A DNA stretch of 64,000 nucleotides from Nemertoderma westbladi (GCA_032718475.1 JAUCBJ010007042.1:50814-114813); one strand, 5' to 3'; shown: positions 19,444 through 30,357, counted from the stretch's first letter. The notes: generated by a model from the letters alone, not told the origin. Numbers and translations: made by a program.

Positions 19444-21043
19444 GCCCGTACGGTCACACCAGTTTTGGGTCTGTCGTGCGGTCCCTGTAAGTGGGGTATT
19501 AATAAATGTATCCACGGCCCCTGGCTCCTCGAAAATACTCGAGCCAGCCCCACTCTCAGACGCCCCTATTCGCGCCAGTTCCCGTTCGCGCGTGTGTATA
19601 GCTTTGTACCCTGTAAGCTCACCTTGACGTTTCTCTAATTCTTTTCGCTCACACTCCTTCCTTGCCATTCTCTCCTTACACTCCCGTGCGTCCCGCTCGG
19701 CCAATTCCAACTCTCTTCTAGCCCCCTCCCTTCGTCTCGCCTCACGCTCTTTGCGTTCGTTTTCCTCTCTCGCCTCGCGTTCTTTGCACTCGTTTTCCTC
19801 TCTCGCCTCACGTTCTTTACACTCGCTTTCCTCTCTCGCTACACGTTCCCTGCGTTCGCTTTCCTCTCTCGCTACACGTTCCTTACGTTCCGCCTCACGC
19901 TCTTTGCGCTCATTTTTCTCTCTCGCTACACGTTCCCTACGTTCCGCCTCACGCTCTTCTTGTTCCTTCCTCCCTACTTCCTCACACTCCCTAAGGCTTC
20001 TCGCGGCCCTTTCGGCCCTCTCTCCGGTTTCTTTAATCAATGCCATTTCCCTCTCTAGCAGCACTCTCCCCTCCTCTAACCGTCTACCTACTTCCCTTTG
20101 ACCTTGCTCTATCAAATCGAGACGGTACGTGGCATTTATCTCTCTCACCCGTCTTTCTTTTACGGAGGATGTAGCAGACTTATCGGTTGTGACGGATTCC
20201 CTCCGCCTCCCCGTCCTACTAACTTTCCCCCGCCTCCCGGAACTTCCTCCGACCGACGAGGCCGAATCCTCGGGGTTAACCTCGGGTTCGCCCTCCTCAG
20301 GTCTCTCCCAACCCACTAATTTTACTCCCCGGGCATCGACTAAGTATGGCCCTACGTACACTACGCTAGGTTCCATACCCCTACACCGCCATAAGTCACA
20401 CAGTTCCTCGGCAACCCCTCTCGCTCTCTCCTTGGCCAGTTCTCTTTGCCCGAAGCGCATTAGATAATTAAAGTGTCTATTCGACTCACCTAGTCGTTTC
20501 CTCAGTCTCACCTCGTCTATCTTCGACCCCTCTTTGGCCTCCTTTAGTAGTTTCTGGGTCGCGTTGTAGGCCCGTCGAAGTCGATCAGAAACCCCGACGT
20601 CCTCGTCGCCGACCTCTCTTCCGTCTCTCCGGGTCCGACGTCGTACCGGCGGCCCCACCGTCGCCGTTTCGGTGGGCCGTTCGTCGCCCTCGGCCTGTAG
20701 CTGACCGGCGACATCGGTACCGACATCTCCTCCATCTCTCCGGGTCCGGCGTCGTACCGTCGGCCCCACCGTCGCCGTTTCGGTGGGCCGCTCGTCGCCC
20801 TCGGCCTGTGGCTGGCCGGCGACATCGGTACGTCGACCCACGTCCCGTGTCGACTCGTCTCCTTCTCCCTCCGTCTCGCTCTCTCCTTGCTGCTCGCAGA
20901 CGGCCCCCCTCATCCTGAACTGCCGGATGACCCGTTACCGATGGGTCCGGCATTGTGGGCCTGTACCGTCTGGTCGCGGCCTCGCGGATCGTTAGTTCTT
21001 CGTCCGGGGTCCGCGTCGGCGTCGTCTCTCCCGACTGACTCAT
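19444..21043 (-). pseudogene. BEL-2 Gag N-terminal part with long coiled coil
   Basis: The likely start is the ATG at 21043 (Met-Ser, as in BEL-1). After about 45 codons the frame switches at a run of six G (20904-20909) and then stays open to 19444. It encodes two copies of a 37-residue repeat, an Arg-rich helix-forming segment, and a Glu/Arg/Lys-rich coiled coil with short heptad-like blocks (about 19580-20000). The layout mirrors BEL-1 Gag: polar N-terminus, long charged coil, then Gag core and zinc knuckle. This suggests related elements, although sequences differ. Coils of this kind probably drive particle assembly; that is an inference. Confidence 0.8.
20624..20831 (-). repeat. 111-bp tandem duplication in BEL-2 gag
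   Basis: Two near-identical units with a period of 111 bp (20624 and 20735). The period is a multiple of three, so the duplication adds 37 residues without changing frame. Confidence 0.9.
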
Positions 21044-21488
21044 CTCGCTTGTATAGATTGGTGGCTGGTAGTCACTGAGTTTAGCTAGCTAGGGCGGCAG
21101 CTCTGATTCAATTACTAGGGCGTACCAGTCTACCGTTACTACTGTAACACCAATAACTAACACTGAGATAACTGAATGAAATGATTACTGCCAACTGGCT
21201 ATATTGCACGGGTTGGCCTTGTTACTGTACCTAATCGATGCCTTTCCCCCCTCTGATTGGTTGATGTCCCTATTGGCGCCCTTTGGAGTGTTTCCGTTCA
21301 CTCCACCTGTTGTCCCTCTGTTAGGGGTTTGGCCCCTGACCCTTACTGTGTTTCTCCTTCCCATTTTGTTAGGGTGACACGAGTTGGTTGGTTACCCAAT
21401 CTCGTGGCCCCCAATATTGCTTAACGGTTGACTTTATGGGTTTGTGTTAGCGGAATTGGATAAGCTAACACTCCCCCCCATGCTATCT
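21044..21488 (-). other. BEL-2 leader, putative primer-binding site and LTR remnant
   Basis: On the minus strand TGGGGGCCACGAGATTGGG (21395-21413) is a good primer-binding-site candidate, about 350 bases upstream of the gag ATG. The sequence above it (21415-21488) would be the end of the 5' LTR, cut off where an inverted BEL-3 scrap begins. Otherwise I see nothing coding here. Confidence 0.5.
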
Positions 21489-21778
21489 TCCCGCCAACCC
21501 AGTCCGTGTCCGAGTGGCCAATCCTCTCGATGGGCGGCACCCCTCCGAACTCGTCGTCGTCTTCCTCCTCCTCTGGCAGTGGCTCCAACCCCGAACCCCG
21601 GTATCCCGATGGATCCACTATGTCCCTTCCCGCCTTGGCTCTCGCCCGTAGCTCTCCATCCCTCTAGCTCCCTTAGCTTCCTTGGCGGTTGGTCGCCTTC
21701 GGCACCCGCTGGTATGGGCATCGCTTGCAACCCCGACGTCGACTGTTTCGGCGTTCCACCGTCCATCCCAATTCTCGC
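21489..21778 (-). pseudogene. Inverted scrap of BEL-3 gag
   Basis: This is the reverse complement of about 25974-26257, with a 7-bp insertion and a 1-bp deletion among otherwise nearly identical bases. Both ends are sharp: at 21489 it meets the BEL-2 LTR remnant and at 21778 it is followed within a few bases by BEL-3 pol. It codes for part of the acidic Gag linker and holds no full domain. Confidence 0.85.
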
Positions 21779-21789
21779 CCTAGAGACTG

Positions 21790-23544
21790 GTAATTGACTG
21801 GGGTGGCCCAGCGGACTTGTTATCATGGGGCGTGGCACGCCACATTTTCTTAAAAAAGGAAAGATTGTGGCAACACGGGCCGCAGTTTCTGAGCGACAAG
21901 GAGGCCTGGCCGCCGATGAGAAAGGTGGACCCGGACTCAGGAGAGGTAGTGTCAGTAGGAGAAGAGGGAGATTCAGAGGGAGAAGAGATATACTCCTAGA
22001 TGGTGAGGGAGATAAGGGACGTGCAACCTAAATCAGAAGAACTGTGCGATAACCCGACAGATAAACTCCTCAGCTACAGCTCTAGTTGGTATAAGACCAA
22101 GAAATTAGTGGCGTACTGGAGAGCCTTTGGGAATTTCCTCGCGGGAGTTGGCAAAGACAAGAAGATCAGGACAACCATAGATCTGGAAGGAGCGGCCAAG
22201 GCAGTCATCCGCTATGAACAACGGAAGAACTATGGCGACGAGGTGGAACGCGTCGGTAACCAACAGCACCTTCGACGGGACAGCGAGCTGATCACGCTGT
22301 CGCCACAACTTAATGACGACCGGATTCTAGTAATGAATTCTAGGGTGGGATACAACAACAGCATAATCGTTCCACCGAAACCCATCATCATTCCCACAGG
22401 ATCGCCAATAGTCCACCAGATTATCTGGGACTCCCATAAGTCGATATTGCACGGGGGCACCAACAGAACTCTCACGGAGATAAGGAGGACCTTTTGGGTC
22501 AAGCAGTTGAGGAAGAAGGTAAAAGCGGTAGTGGGGCAGTGCCAGACCTGCCGACGAGCGAAGAAGGAGCGAGCCATACAAGAGATGGCGCCACTACCGG
22601 CGAGTAGAGTAAGACAGCACGACCCGCCATTTACACATTGCGGTGTGGACATGTTCGGGCCGATAAAGATCAAGGTGATGCGGCACACGGAGAAACGCTA
22701 CGGTATCATCTTCGTATGTAACAACACGCGGGCGGTAGGGATAGAACTCGCCCAAGATGCAACCACATCAGCATTTATTAATGCATTAGAAAGATTCAGA
22801 GACCGCAAAGGTGGGACGATCGCAGTAATGTACTCCGACAGCGGAACCAACTTTGTGGGAGCAGAGAATGAGATGGCAGAGGCCTTGGACATCTTGGAAG
22901 GGGAGGAAGTCAGGGCGGCCATGAGACGACGACAAGTAAAGTGGGAGAGAAGGACGCCGTATGCACCACATACACTAGGATGCGTCGAGAGATTGGTGGG
23001 CAGTTCAAAGCGTCTAATGACGAAGCTAATGAACACCCACATGGTCACTGAGGACGTCTTAAGGACAGTGCTTGCGAAGTGCGAGGGGATCATTAATAGC
23101 AGACCGCTATATCCGGAGAATGATGACCCTGAGTCATTAGATGTGCTGACACCCAGCCATTTTCTAATGGAAAGGCCAGCGACCATCGACATGCGGGGTG
23201 TAGACCCAGATGACATACACTCCCGCCAGAGTTGGAAAGTCGCTAAAGCAATAAGCGCAGAGTATTGGAGGAGGTGGGTAGAAGAATACCTACCCACGCT
23301 CCATAAAAGAAGCAAGTGGAGGAAGCCGAATAGGGAGTTAAGAGAGGGAGATCTCGTAATCGTTACGGATGATACTATCATCAACAACCAATGGCGGTTG
23401 GCGAGAGTTGTAGGCACTTACTCCGACGAGGACGGAAGAGTCCGATCGGTAGAAGTGCGGATAGGTGGTAAGATAGGTGCGAAGGACAGAAAAACCTACA
23501 GGAGAGCTGTAGGGAAATGCTGTCTGTTAGAAGGGGCACCTTAG
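21790..23544 (+). pseudogene. BEL-3 pol 3' part: RNase H end, integrase, C-terminal domain
   Basis: The first codons match the end of BEL RNase H (Pro-Ala-Asp-Leu-Leu-Ser) and the linker that follows it. A single in-frame TAG (21997-21999) is followed at once by ATG and 514 open codons. Counted from that ATG: zinc finger with His-His and Cys-Gln-Thr-Cys (about 140-190), integrase core with Asp 216, Asp 279 and Glu 330, and the C-terminal BEL domain (about 400-500). The natural stop is at 23542. The integrase is intact, but reverse transcriptase and protease are missing upstream, where an inverted gag scrap takes their place. The TAG may be a disabling mutation. Confidence 0.88.
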
Positions 23545-24701
23545 TGGAGTTAGAGAAGAGTTTAGTCGTCCAAGTTTTGGACTGAGGGGGGTGGGATTGA
23601 GGGCGAGACGCCCTTCCCACACATAAAAAATAGAAAATAAAAATAAAATAATAGTACATAGTAGGTACGCAGTTAGTAGGCAGAAGTTAGTCAGTAAGAA
23701 GGTACGTAGTACCTAGAGTTAGTTAGTTAGTTAGGAGGTACGTAGTACCTAGAGTTAGTTAGTTAGTTAGGAGGTACGTAGTACCTAGAGTTAGTTAGTT
23801 AGTTAGGAGGTACGTAGTGCCGTTAGTTAAGAGAAGAGTTAGAGGGTACGTAGTACCGCTAGTTAGAGAGTTAGAGGGTACGTAGTACCGTTAGTTAGTT
23901 AGAGAGTTAGAGGGTACGTAGTACCGTTAGTTAGAGAAGAGTTAGAGGGTACGTAGTACCGCTAGTTAGAGAGTTAGAGGGTACGTAGTAGCGTTAGTTA
24001 GTTAGAGAGTTAGAGGGTATGTAGTACCGTTAGTTAGAGAGTTAGAGGGTACGTAGTACCGTTAGTTAGAGAGTTAGAGGGTACGTAGTACCGTTAGTTA
24101 GAGAGTTAGAGGGTACGTAGTACCGTTAGTTAGAGAGAGAGTAAGAGTTAGAGGGTACGTAGTACCGTTAGTTAGAGAGAGAGTAAGAGTTAGAGGGTAC
24201 GTAGTACCGTTAGTTAGAGAGAGAGTAAGAGGTAGAAGGGTATATAATATAGATATTAATTAGCAGTTAGTAGCGAGAGGGGGGCGTATGAGTACAGTTG
24301 GATAGATCGTGTAGGCCGCGCGACATATACTGCTGTACTGCACAGGCCCACAGAGTAGGCCAGAATGTGGATTAGGAGATAGAATAATCCATAGGCAGTA
24401 GCAAGTGGTAAGACAGTAGGGTTAAAATAAATTAGAATAAATAAGAAAAAGGGCTAAAGAATTACAAATTATGGTAACAGCGATAAGAAAATTCTGGAAC
24501 ATAATTAAAGTAACAGACAGAAATTGTAAATTAGGCTCATTTATTAGCTAGGGAATTAAATAGTAAGAATTTAGATTAAAAGGCGCCACTAGATAGGAAA
24601 TAGGCCATTATCAGACCGTACAGAACATCTTAGCTACATCACTCATCTGTATTGCGCCTTGGTAAGGCACCACCTTACAGGTGAGCGAGTGAGTGTTCGG
24701 A
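23545..24701 (+). repeat. Putative BEL-3 LTR with hairpin minisatellite
   Basis: The block lies between the end of an integrase and the start of a gag-like gene, as expected for one LTR shared by two head-to-tail copies. A purine-rich tract (about 23580-23610) could be the polypurine tract. From about 23690 to 24245 a 30-43 bp unit repeats roughly fifteen times, each holding GGTACGTAGTACC, a 5-bp inverted repeat around a 3-base loop. TTGGTAAGGCACC near 24659 could be a primer-binding site, and CAG/GTGAG near 24678 resembles a splice donor. No second LTR copy is present for comparison, so the borders are uncertain. Confidence 0.5.
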
Positions 24702-26869
24702 ATGGCGAGCAAACTGATCAGAAAGAGAAAGGCGGAGTCAGGAGGAAAGGAGATACTGGTGGATTTCACCAAGAGGCATCCGGAAGAGAAGACAAGAGGA
24801 TATTACGAGCGGTTGGAAAAGGGTCACGCGGCACGAGCGCTGCAGGACCACTTCAGGGAGATGCACGAGCAGCGGCTGGTCGGGACCTACAGGACGCCGT
24901 CGCTGGACAACGCGATCTTCCAACACTTCCACTACGTGGTAAAAGGGGAAGAGGAGAAGTTCGGGATTCCGAAGTACCCGAGGGAGTCGCCGAAGAAGGA
25001 TTGGAAGAGGTTCATAGAGTCCATCAACAGGGGAGGATATATGATCCTAGACGACGAGGGAACCGTGGAAGACGAGGTGGGTTCGAGACGAGGATCGCGG
25101 GGTCGGCCAGGACCATACTCCTGCATTTGGCCGCGCCAAATGGGGACATTTTCTTATTCGACCTAGGAACGTATGGGAAGAAGGACGGGCCGAAATTAAA
25201 CCGGTTGCCGAAAGCGGTGCAAGTCCTGGTAAGAGAGAAGTCGACGACGAAGGTGGGATCGGCGATCCGCGACGACGCGGAAAGAATCATCGGTCGGGAC
25301 ACCCCCAACCTTTTGGACACGCAGACGGTCTTCATGGCTATGACAGCGACAGACGGGTTGGGAGTGGTGGAGAACACAGGCCAGTGCGGAGCGGTGGCGA
25401 TGGGCCAGCTATTGGGGCTCGTGTGCCACAAACCGACGGACTGGGGAAAGTTTAGAGAAGAATACGGAGCAGAACTAGCGAACTCGCTAAAGTGGGGAGC
25501 GAGACCAGGAAAGCAGGAGGTATATCAATTCCGCAGAGGAGCGATAAAGGTATATCAGAAGCGATATATCCTGCAGGAAGATTGGATGATGATAAGTTTG
25601 CTTAACTTATTCATGATCGTGGTTATCGAGAGGGAACCAGCGGCATTTCTGTTATCGGGATCACCCCTAAGCTACAGGAGAGCCTTTAAAACGGCCTTCG
25701 ACGGTCTGGTAGACCACCCGGGGCTGAAGGGCGAGTCGGTGTACTACAACAGCCGACATCTGATAGACGGGGAGACAGATACGCCGTATCAGAGATGGGA
25801 GCAGCTAGAGACGGATAGACGAGAAGCAAAGCGACTGGAAGAAGTCGCTAGACGGGAGAGGATAGAAGCAGAGGAGAGGGAGGAGGAGGCCAGGACGCAG
25901 AGTTACGGCTTCGAGGAACAGGCAGGCTTAGACGAACTTCGTTGGACTTCATCAGGGAGTTCGGGGGAGTCTCGCGAGAATTGGGATGGACGGTGGGATC
26001 GCCGAAACAGTCGACGTCGGGGTTGCAAGCGATGCCCATACCAGCGGGCGCCGAAGGCGACCAACCGCCAAGGAAGCTAAGGGAGCTAGAGGGATGGAGA
26101 GCTACGGGCGAGAGCCAAGGCGGGAAGGGACATAGTGGATCCATCGGGATACCGGGGTTGGAGCCACTGCCAGAGGAGGAGGAAGACGACGACGAGTTCG
26201 GAGGGGTGCCGCCCATCGAGAGGATTGGCCACTCGGACACGGACTGGGTTGGCGGGAGGGTGGTGACGGCCAGTGGGGCGAGGGCCTTCTGGGATAGACC
26301 CGACAAGCGGGCCTGGGTGCACGAGGAGCCGGCGATGGATTTCGCGGGGAGCAATATCAGGTTGGGCGAGCAACCGGGGACGGCACCACGGGTAGTATTC
26401 GGGGAGACGATGCCCGAGAGGGGCGGAGAGATCGACGTAGACAGGGACACCAACGTGCAGAAGTTCGCCTACCAGCGACTCCACAGACCGCGGAGATCGC
26501 TTGGGACGAAAGACGACGTGGGGCGGGAGACATTGGTACTCGGTTGCGACTACTGTGGGAGACAGACCCACCAGGAAAGGAGTTGTTTGTACCGGTTCCA
26601 AAAGGGAACCTTTTGTCTCTACTGCCGCGAGTCGAGCCACAGGATGGGGGCGTGTCCATGGTTGCATAACCGATGTCCGAAGTGCAACTTTCGGGGACAC
26701 TACGGACGCCAGTGCGACTGGATGGACGACGAAGAGAAGTTCAGAAGATTCGAGGAGTGGGCCGACGTCGGGGCCATGACGCGCCAGCGCATGAAGGCCC
26801 AGGAGTTCAAGTGGGGTTTCTTCCTTATCAATCAGGAGGCTCACATGGAAATCGTGGATCCCGTCACAA
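24702..26869 (+). pseudogene. BEL-3 Gag-like protein with exonuclease-like domain and three zinc knuckles
   Basis: Three successive frames make one broken gene. Frame A (ATG 24702 to about 25085) ends in a segment with Leu-Asp-Asp-Glu-Gly-Thr near 25050. Frame B (about 25085-25935) continues with a hydrophobic strand reading Phe-Leu-Phe-Asp-Leu, then Lys-Val-Gly...Asp-Asp-Ala-Glu and Leu-Asp-Thr-Gln, and later a Glu/Arg-rich coil. Frame C (about 25940 on) carries an acidic linker and three perfect CX2CX4HX4C knuckles (26545-26715). The A and B pattern resembles DEDD 3'-5' exonucleases (EXD/WRN type): Asp-x-Glu at 25050-25058, then a later Asp near 25272. I cannot find the last motif with certainty. 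Zinc knuckles and coil say Gag. Each frame change behaves like one missing base. The 3' end is replaced by LINE sequence at 26870. Confidence 0.65.
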
Positions 26870-26902
26870 TTATCAAAAAAGAAAGACAGGCATCTGGCTG
26901 TT
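26870..26902 (+). repeat. 33-bp LINE fragment fused to BEL-3 gag
   Basis: Exactly identical to 31717-31749 inside the LINE reverse transcriptase. It supplies the last codons of the gag frame and a stop soon after. The sequence after it (26903 on) does not follow the LINE, so this is a short internal piece, not an insertion end. Confidence 0.9.
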
Positions 26903-27094
26903 GAACTATTAGTAGTTGAACAGTTGAATTAGTACGATAGAGCTTGTTGTTGTTGCGAACCCTGAGGATGCCCCGAGGGGCGAAATTAATTGTTAATTGA
27001 ATTATATTTTATTGATATTATACAGTACTGCATTATATGGGCGTGTAAAACTCCAACTGAAATAGTTTTTATCATTAAGTTACAACAAAACGTA
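26903..27094. other. Unassigned AT-rich sequence
   Basis: No gene. GCCCCGAGGGGC near 26970 can form a small hairpin. Confidence 0.5.
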
Positions 27095-27813
27095 TTAAGG
27101 GGGGGGTACACCATTTTCGGACAACTGTTCGATTTATCACTCTCAGCGTTTCAAAATTGTTTGATTTTGGCTAAAATTTGGCATATAGGTACCTAAGATG
27201 CTATTATACATGACAGGTCAGAAAATTTTTTTTTTCGCTATTTAATATTAGTTAATACTAGTTAACAACAAAAAAAACGTGATTGCGCTTAAAACCCTAA
27301 GGCTTTTACAGTTTTGAATCTAATAACATGAAAGTTTTTTTATATGATAGATCAAAGATGGGGCAACATAACTTTCAGGCGAAATTTTGTTAAAATAATT
27401 CTGCACCGCTAGGTGGCGCTGCAAATTTATGCAAATTTTTAGGTTTTTTATAAATAGTATTAAATTTTATTAACAAAAAATTTCGAAAAGTTGCCTGATA
27501 CTTTTATGCAGGGTGGCTATCTAGACACCCACAGGAAGTTTCAGACTAATTACTCAAAAATTGTAGAAGTAGTAGGGTTTTGAAGTTGACAATTTCATGA
27601 AAAAAATATTTGGAGATAATCGACCTTTCATTATACATAGTAATAGTAATTTCAATAGGATTCCGTAAATGGAAATTTACATAACTTGAAAACTAATTAA
27701 GAGCTATTAAATAGCGGTTTTCAGATTTGGACACACCATGCAATGGTGCATTATAGTAGACCATAAAAAAAAATCCGACATATTTTGGACCAAAATGGTG
27801 TCCCCCCCCTTAA
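27095..27813. mobile_element. TTAA-flanked MITE with G8 ends
   Basis: Both ends read TTAA, then eight G, then (T)ACACCATTTT, in inverted orientation (27095-27117 and 27791-27813). The interior is AT-rich and noncoding. TTAA duplication is typical of piggyBac-type transposition, but the G-run start is not the usual piggyBac end, so the superfamily is left open. It abuts a LINE fragment at its right end. Confidence 0.7.
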
Positions 27814-28265
27814 ACTGTCATATATCTTGGCTAGAGTTGACATTATGCTAATTCCGCGATAATTGCCACAGATTAACCTGTTTCCGGATTTAAATAAAAT
27901 AACCAATTTTCTAACTACCCAAGTTGCTGGGAATAATGTGCTTGTAAAAATTACATTTAATATGAATAATATTGTTAATAGCCATGACCCTGGAAGTCTT
28001 GTTAAAAGCCCTGGGCTGATACCAATATACGCCTTACTGGTGTTCAGATCAGCGAGAACTTCAGCGAACTCGCGTTCCGTAAATTCATCATCTAATAGCG
28101 GGATATATGGTGCATCCGTTATATCCACATCTCCTACATCTACCACATCCTTGGGATTTAGTAGAGCTTGGAAATGGGATTTGAACTCTAAGTCGTCCGG
28201 TTTCTTAGTGCTCAGTTCCTGATCACAAGTTGACAGATTCCCATTCAAATCTAATGCGTTCCATA
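27814..28265 (-). pseudogene. LINE reverse transcriptase fragment (family 1)
   Basis: The minus-strand frame encodes the start of a non-LTR reverse transcriptase: a helix with Asn-Thr-Ser-Lys-Ala, a strongly hydrophobic stretch, Leu-Phe-Lys-Ser-Gly, and Asn-Tyr-Arg-Gly-Ile-Ser-Ile followed by Leu-Ala-Lys-Ile-Tyr-Asp. It is cut at 27814 by the TTAA MITE and nothing on the far side clearly continues it. Residues differ from the LINE at 31288-32865, so it is a separate family. Upstream codons (28266 on) are not recognisable. Confidence 0.8.
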
Positions 28266-29343
28266 TTGATTTATATACATATCCTATACATTGCTATCAG
28301 CTGATGAACTACTTGTGAATTAGTAATTGCACTAATAATGGTGGCCTTAGAGTTGATGCACCCTATCCATTGGCTGCCTGTATCACGCCACTTTCCCTGG
28401 GCAATATTAGGCAATATTAAATCAAAACAAAGCAAATTTGAGGTCAATCAATTCTGCAATTTTGTGAAATTAAATTATTAATACTCCTATACTTTGTGAG
28501 TAATTCCAGAACGTTAATCAAATAATCAAACCAAAAATTTGATTAAACTAGCTACTGGAGTAAAAGATCATATAACTAAACATTTTAATGCTAAATTTGT
28601 TAATAATTACCAACGTAATTACTGTTCTAGAATAAATAATGAGAAATCAACAGAGAAATCTTCTAAATCATTGATTGGATAAATATTTAATTATCCACAT
28701 TTATGGAAGTTTCATTGGCTGTTCTTTATTGTCCGCAAATGCGGATATTAAAGACTTTATAATCCACACTTTTACGGATAATAAAAGGGATAATTTAAAG
28801 AATAATTATTTATTACATGGGAAAATAGTAGAACTTTTTTTCACTATTCTCGAGGCATTTTGATAAAGGGTCGAGAGAATATTTAAAAAAAAAATTTTAT
28901 TTTTCCTTTGTAATACGTAATTTTATTCTTAAATTGATACTTTTTTGTTGCTTTAATTCTTTAATAAAACGTACAGCGATATAGTGGTACAAAATCAATT
29001 GAACTGTAGTATTTTACAATATTGCTTCCATAGTTACTGCGATTCAAATTACTGTAATCTTCAACTTGTGATGCTGTCTTTCTCAATGTTAAATAAATAA
29101 ATTTTATTTTAATAAATTTTACAAATAACAATTTAGTTAATTTAATTAAGGTGACCGACCATTACCGGACCCCAATATATTATTTTATTTATAAAGCTAC
29201 TATTCTGAAATTTTAACACAATGATCTGTGATAATTTACTATGAAATTTAAGTAGGCCTTATGGATAGCTTCGTAAATCCATTCACACATTCACTCATAG
29301 TGTCTGCGCGGCGTACTCCAAAACGGAACTTAATATCGGTGTG
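28266..29343. other. AT-rich intergenic sequence
   Basis: No supported gene, RNA or intact repeat. Short frames here have no codon bias or domain. The segment around 29075-29170 shares short phrases with about 30980-31050, hinting at an old dispersed repeat. Confidence 0.5.
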
Positions 29344-29514
29344 CGGACACTCCCCCCCCCCCCGGACACTTCCCCCCCCCCCCCGGACAGTTCCCCCCGT
29401 TCATGTAGGACACTTCCCCCCCGGACAGTTCCCCCCGCTCAAGAAGGACACTTCCCCTCAGACACTTCCCCCCCAGACACATCCCCCCCGCGGACACTTC
29501 CCCCCCGACTGTTC
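29344..29514. repeat. Degenerate C-rich minisatellite
   Basis: About nine units of roughly 17-25 bp, each GGACACTT or GGACAGTT followed by a run of C. Pro-rich frames across it are by-products of the repeat. Run lengths may be affected by sequencing error. Confidence 0.85.
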
Positions 29515-30014
29515 TTAACTTCGCACATTCGTATTTTTCATTTTGTAAGGTAAACGGACCGCTTATATCCAGATAAGTTGAATCCTATTTTCCTTTCGTA
29601 GCTCAGAAAGTGATCTTTTGCATCCCGATTTTACATTTTATATCCAAATTTTATTTATGGGTTTTATCAATGCAATTACATCGTATTGTTTGCTAATGTT
29701 TAAACAATTAATTAGATGACCTATAAATTCCATCCCCCGAATGATATACTGTTTTTATTAACTAATACCTCCCCAGGGTAAAATCGACATGCGTGTCGAC
29801 CTGTATTCTGTGTTCAGCATTGCATATTGATAAATTAATTAAATTTCCTGGTTACTTGCAATATTTGTAATAGGATTTTGTTGAATTATATAATATTGTA
29901 GTCATTTATATATTAATTTGGTTAACATTCAATACAGCTCCTACTTTAGGTATAGTCAATTTATTATCTGATAAAACAAACATTAATTGATTATTTAAAA
30001 TGGTCTCAAAGCTA
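29515..30014. other. AT-rich intergenic sequence
   Basis: Nothing recognisable on either strand. Confidence 0.5.
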
Positions 30015-30357
30015 TTGCAACTGTAATTAATGGAGGCAGGGGGGGGGGGGGGGGGGACTGGACGCAAATCCCGCCTTGCAAATTAATATCCCGCCTCAAT
30101 GTTAAATTCTCAATTTAGGGAAAGGAGCAGGTTACAGTGGCACGTTATTTTAACCAAAACAATAAACTAAGCACAATAGAACAGGTTACAGTTTTATTTT
30201 TGAGAATAATCAGCGGTTATTTGCGTCGAATTTCCCCTGGAGAGGGGGGATGAATTTTTATTGCGTCCAGTTTCCCCCTTTTCTGAATTAATGATGTAAT
30301 GTAAATGGTTTTTGTAATGTAAAACCATTTACATTACATCATTAATTACAGTTGCAA
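30015..30357. repeat. Perfect palindrome split by a MITE
   Basis: The right arm is 30321-30357 (37 bp). Its exact complement is split into 30015-30032 and 30294-30312, separated by the MITE and one extra copy of its 8-bp target duplication. Ignoring the insertion, the site is a 37-bp perfect inverted repeat around an 8-base loop (30313-30320). Confidence 0.95.
30033..30285 (+). mobile_element. MITE family M1, copy 1 (8-bp target duplication)
   Basis: 253 bp flanked by AATTAATG on both sides (30025-30032 and 30286-30293). The ends are inverted around GGGGGAAACTGGACGCAA; the left end is degraded into a long G run. The body is about 85-90% similar to 33846-34103. An 8-bp duplication and CAG-type end fit hAT-like transposases; no coding sequence is present, so the driver is inferred. 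Confidence 0.88.

Noticed and set aside
17881-20909. Programmed frameshifting as the use of the G runs
   Set aside because: Six sites in one gag, run lengths up to 16 and loss of pol make decay or sequencing error simpler; kept only as a remote alternative.
26970-26981. GC hairpin as a Helitron end
   Set aside because: No CTRR terminus follows and no matching 5' end was found.
29261-29553. Pro-rich frames
   Set aside because: Produced by the C-rich minisatellite.
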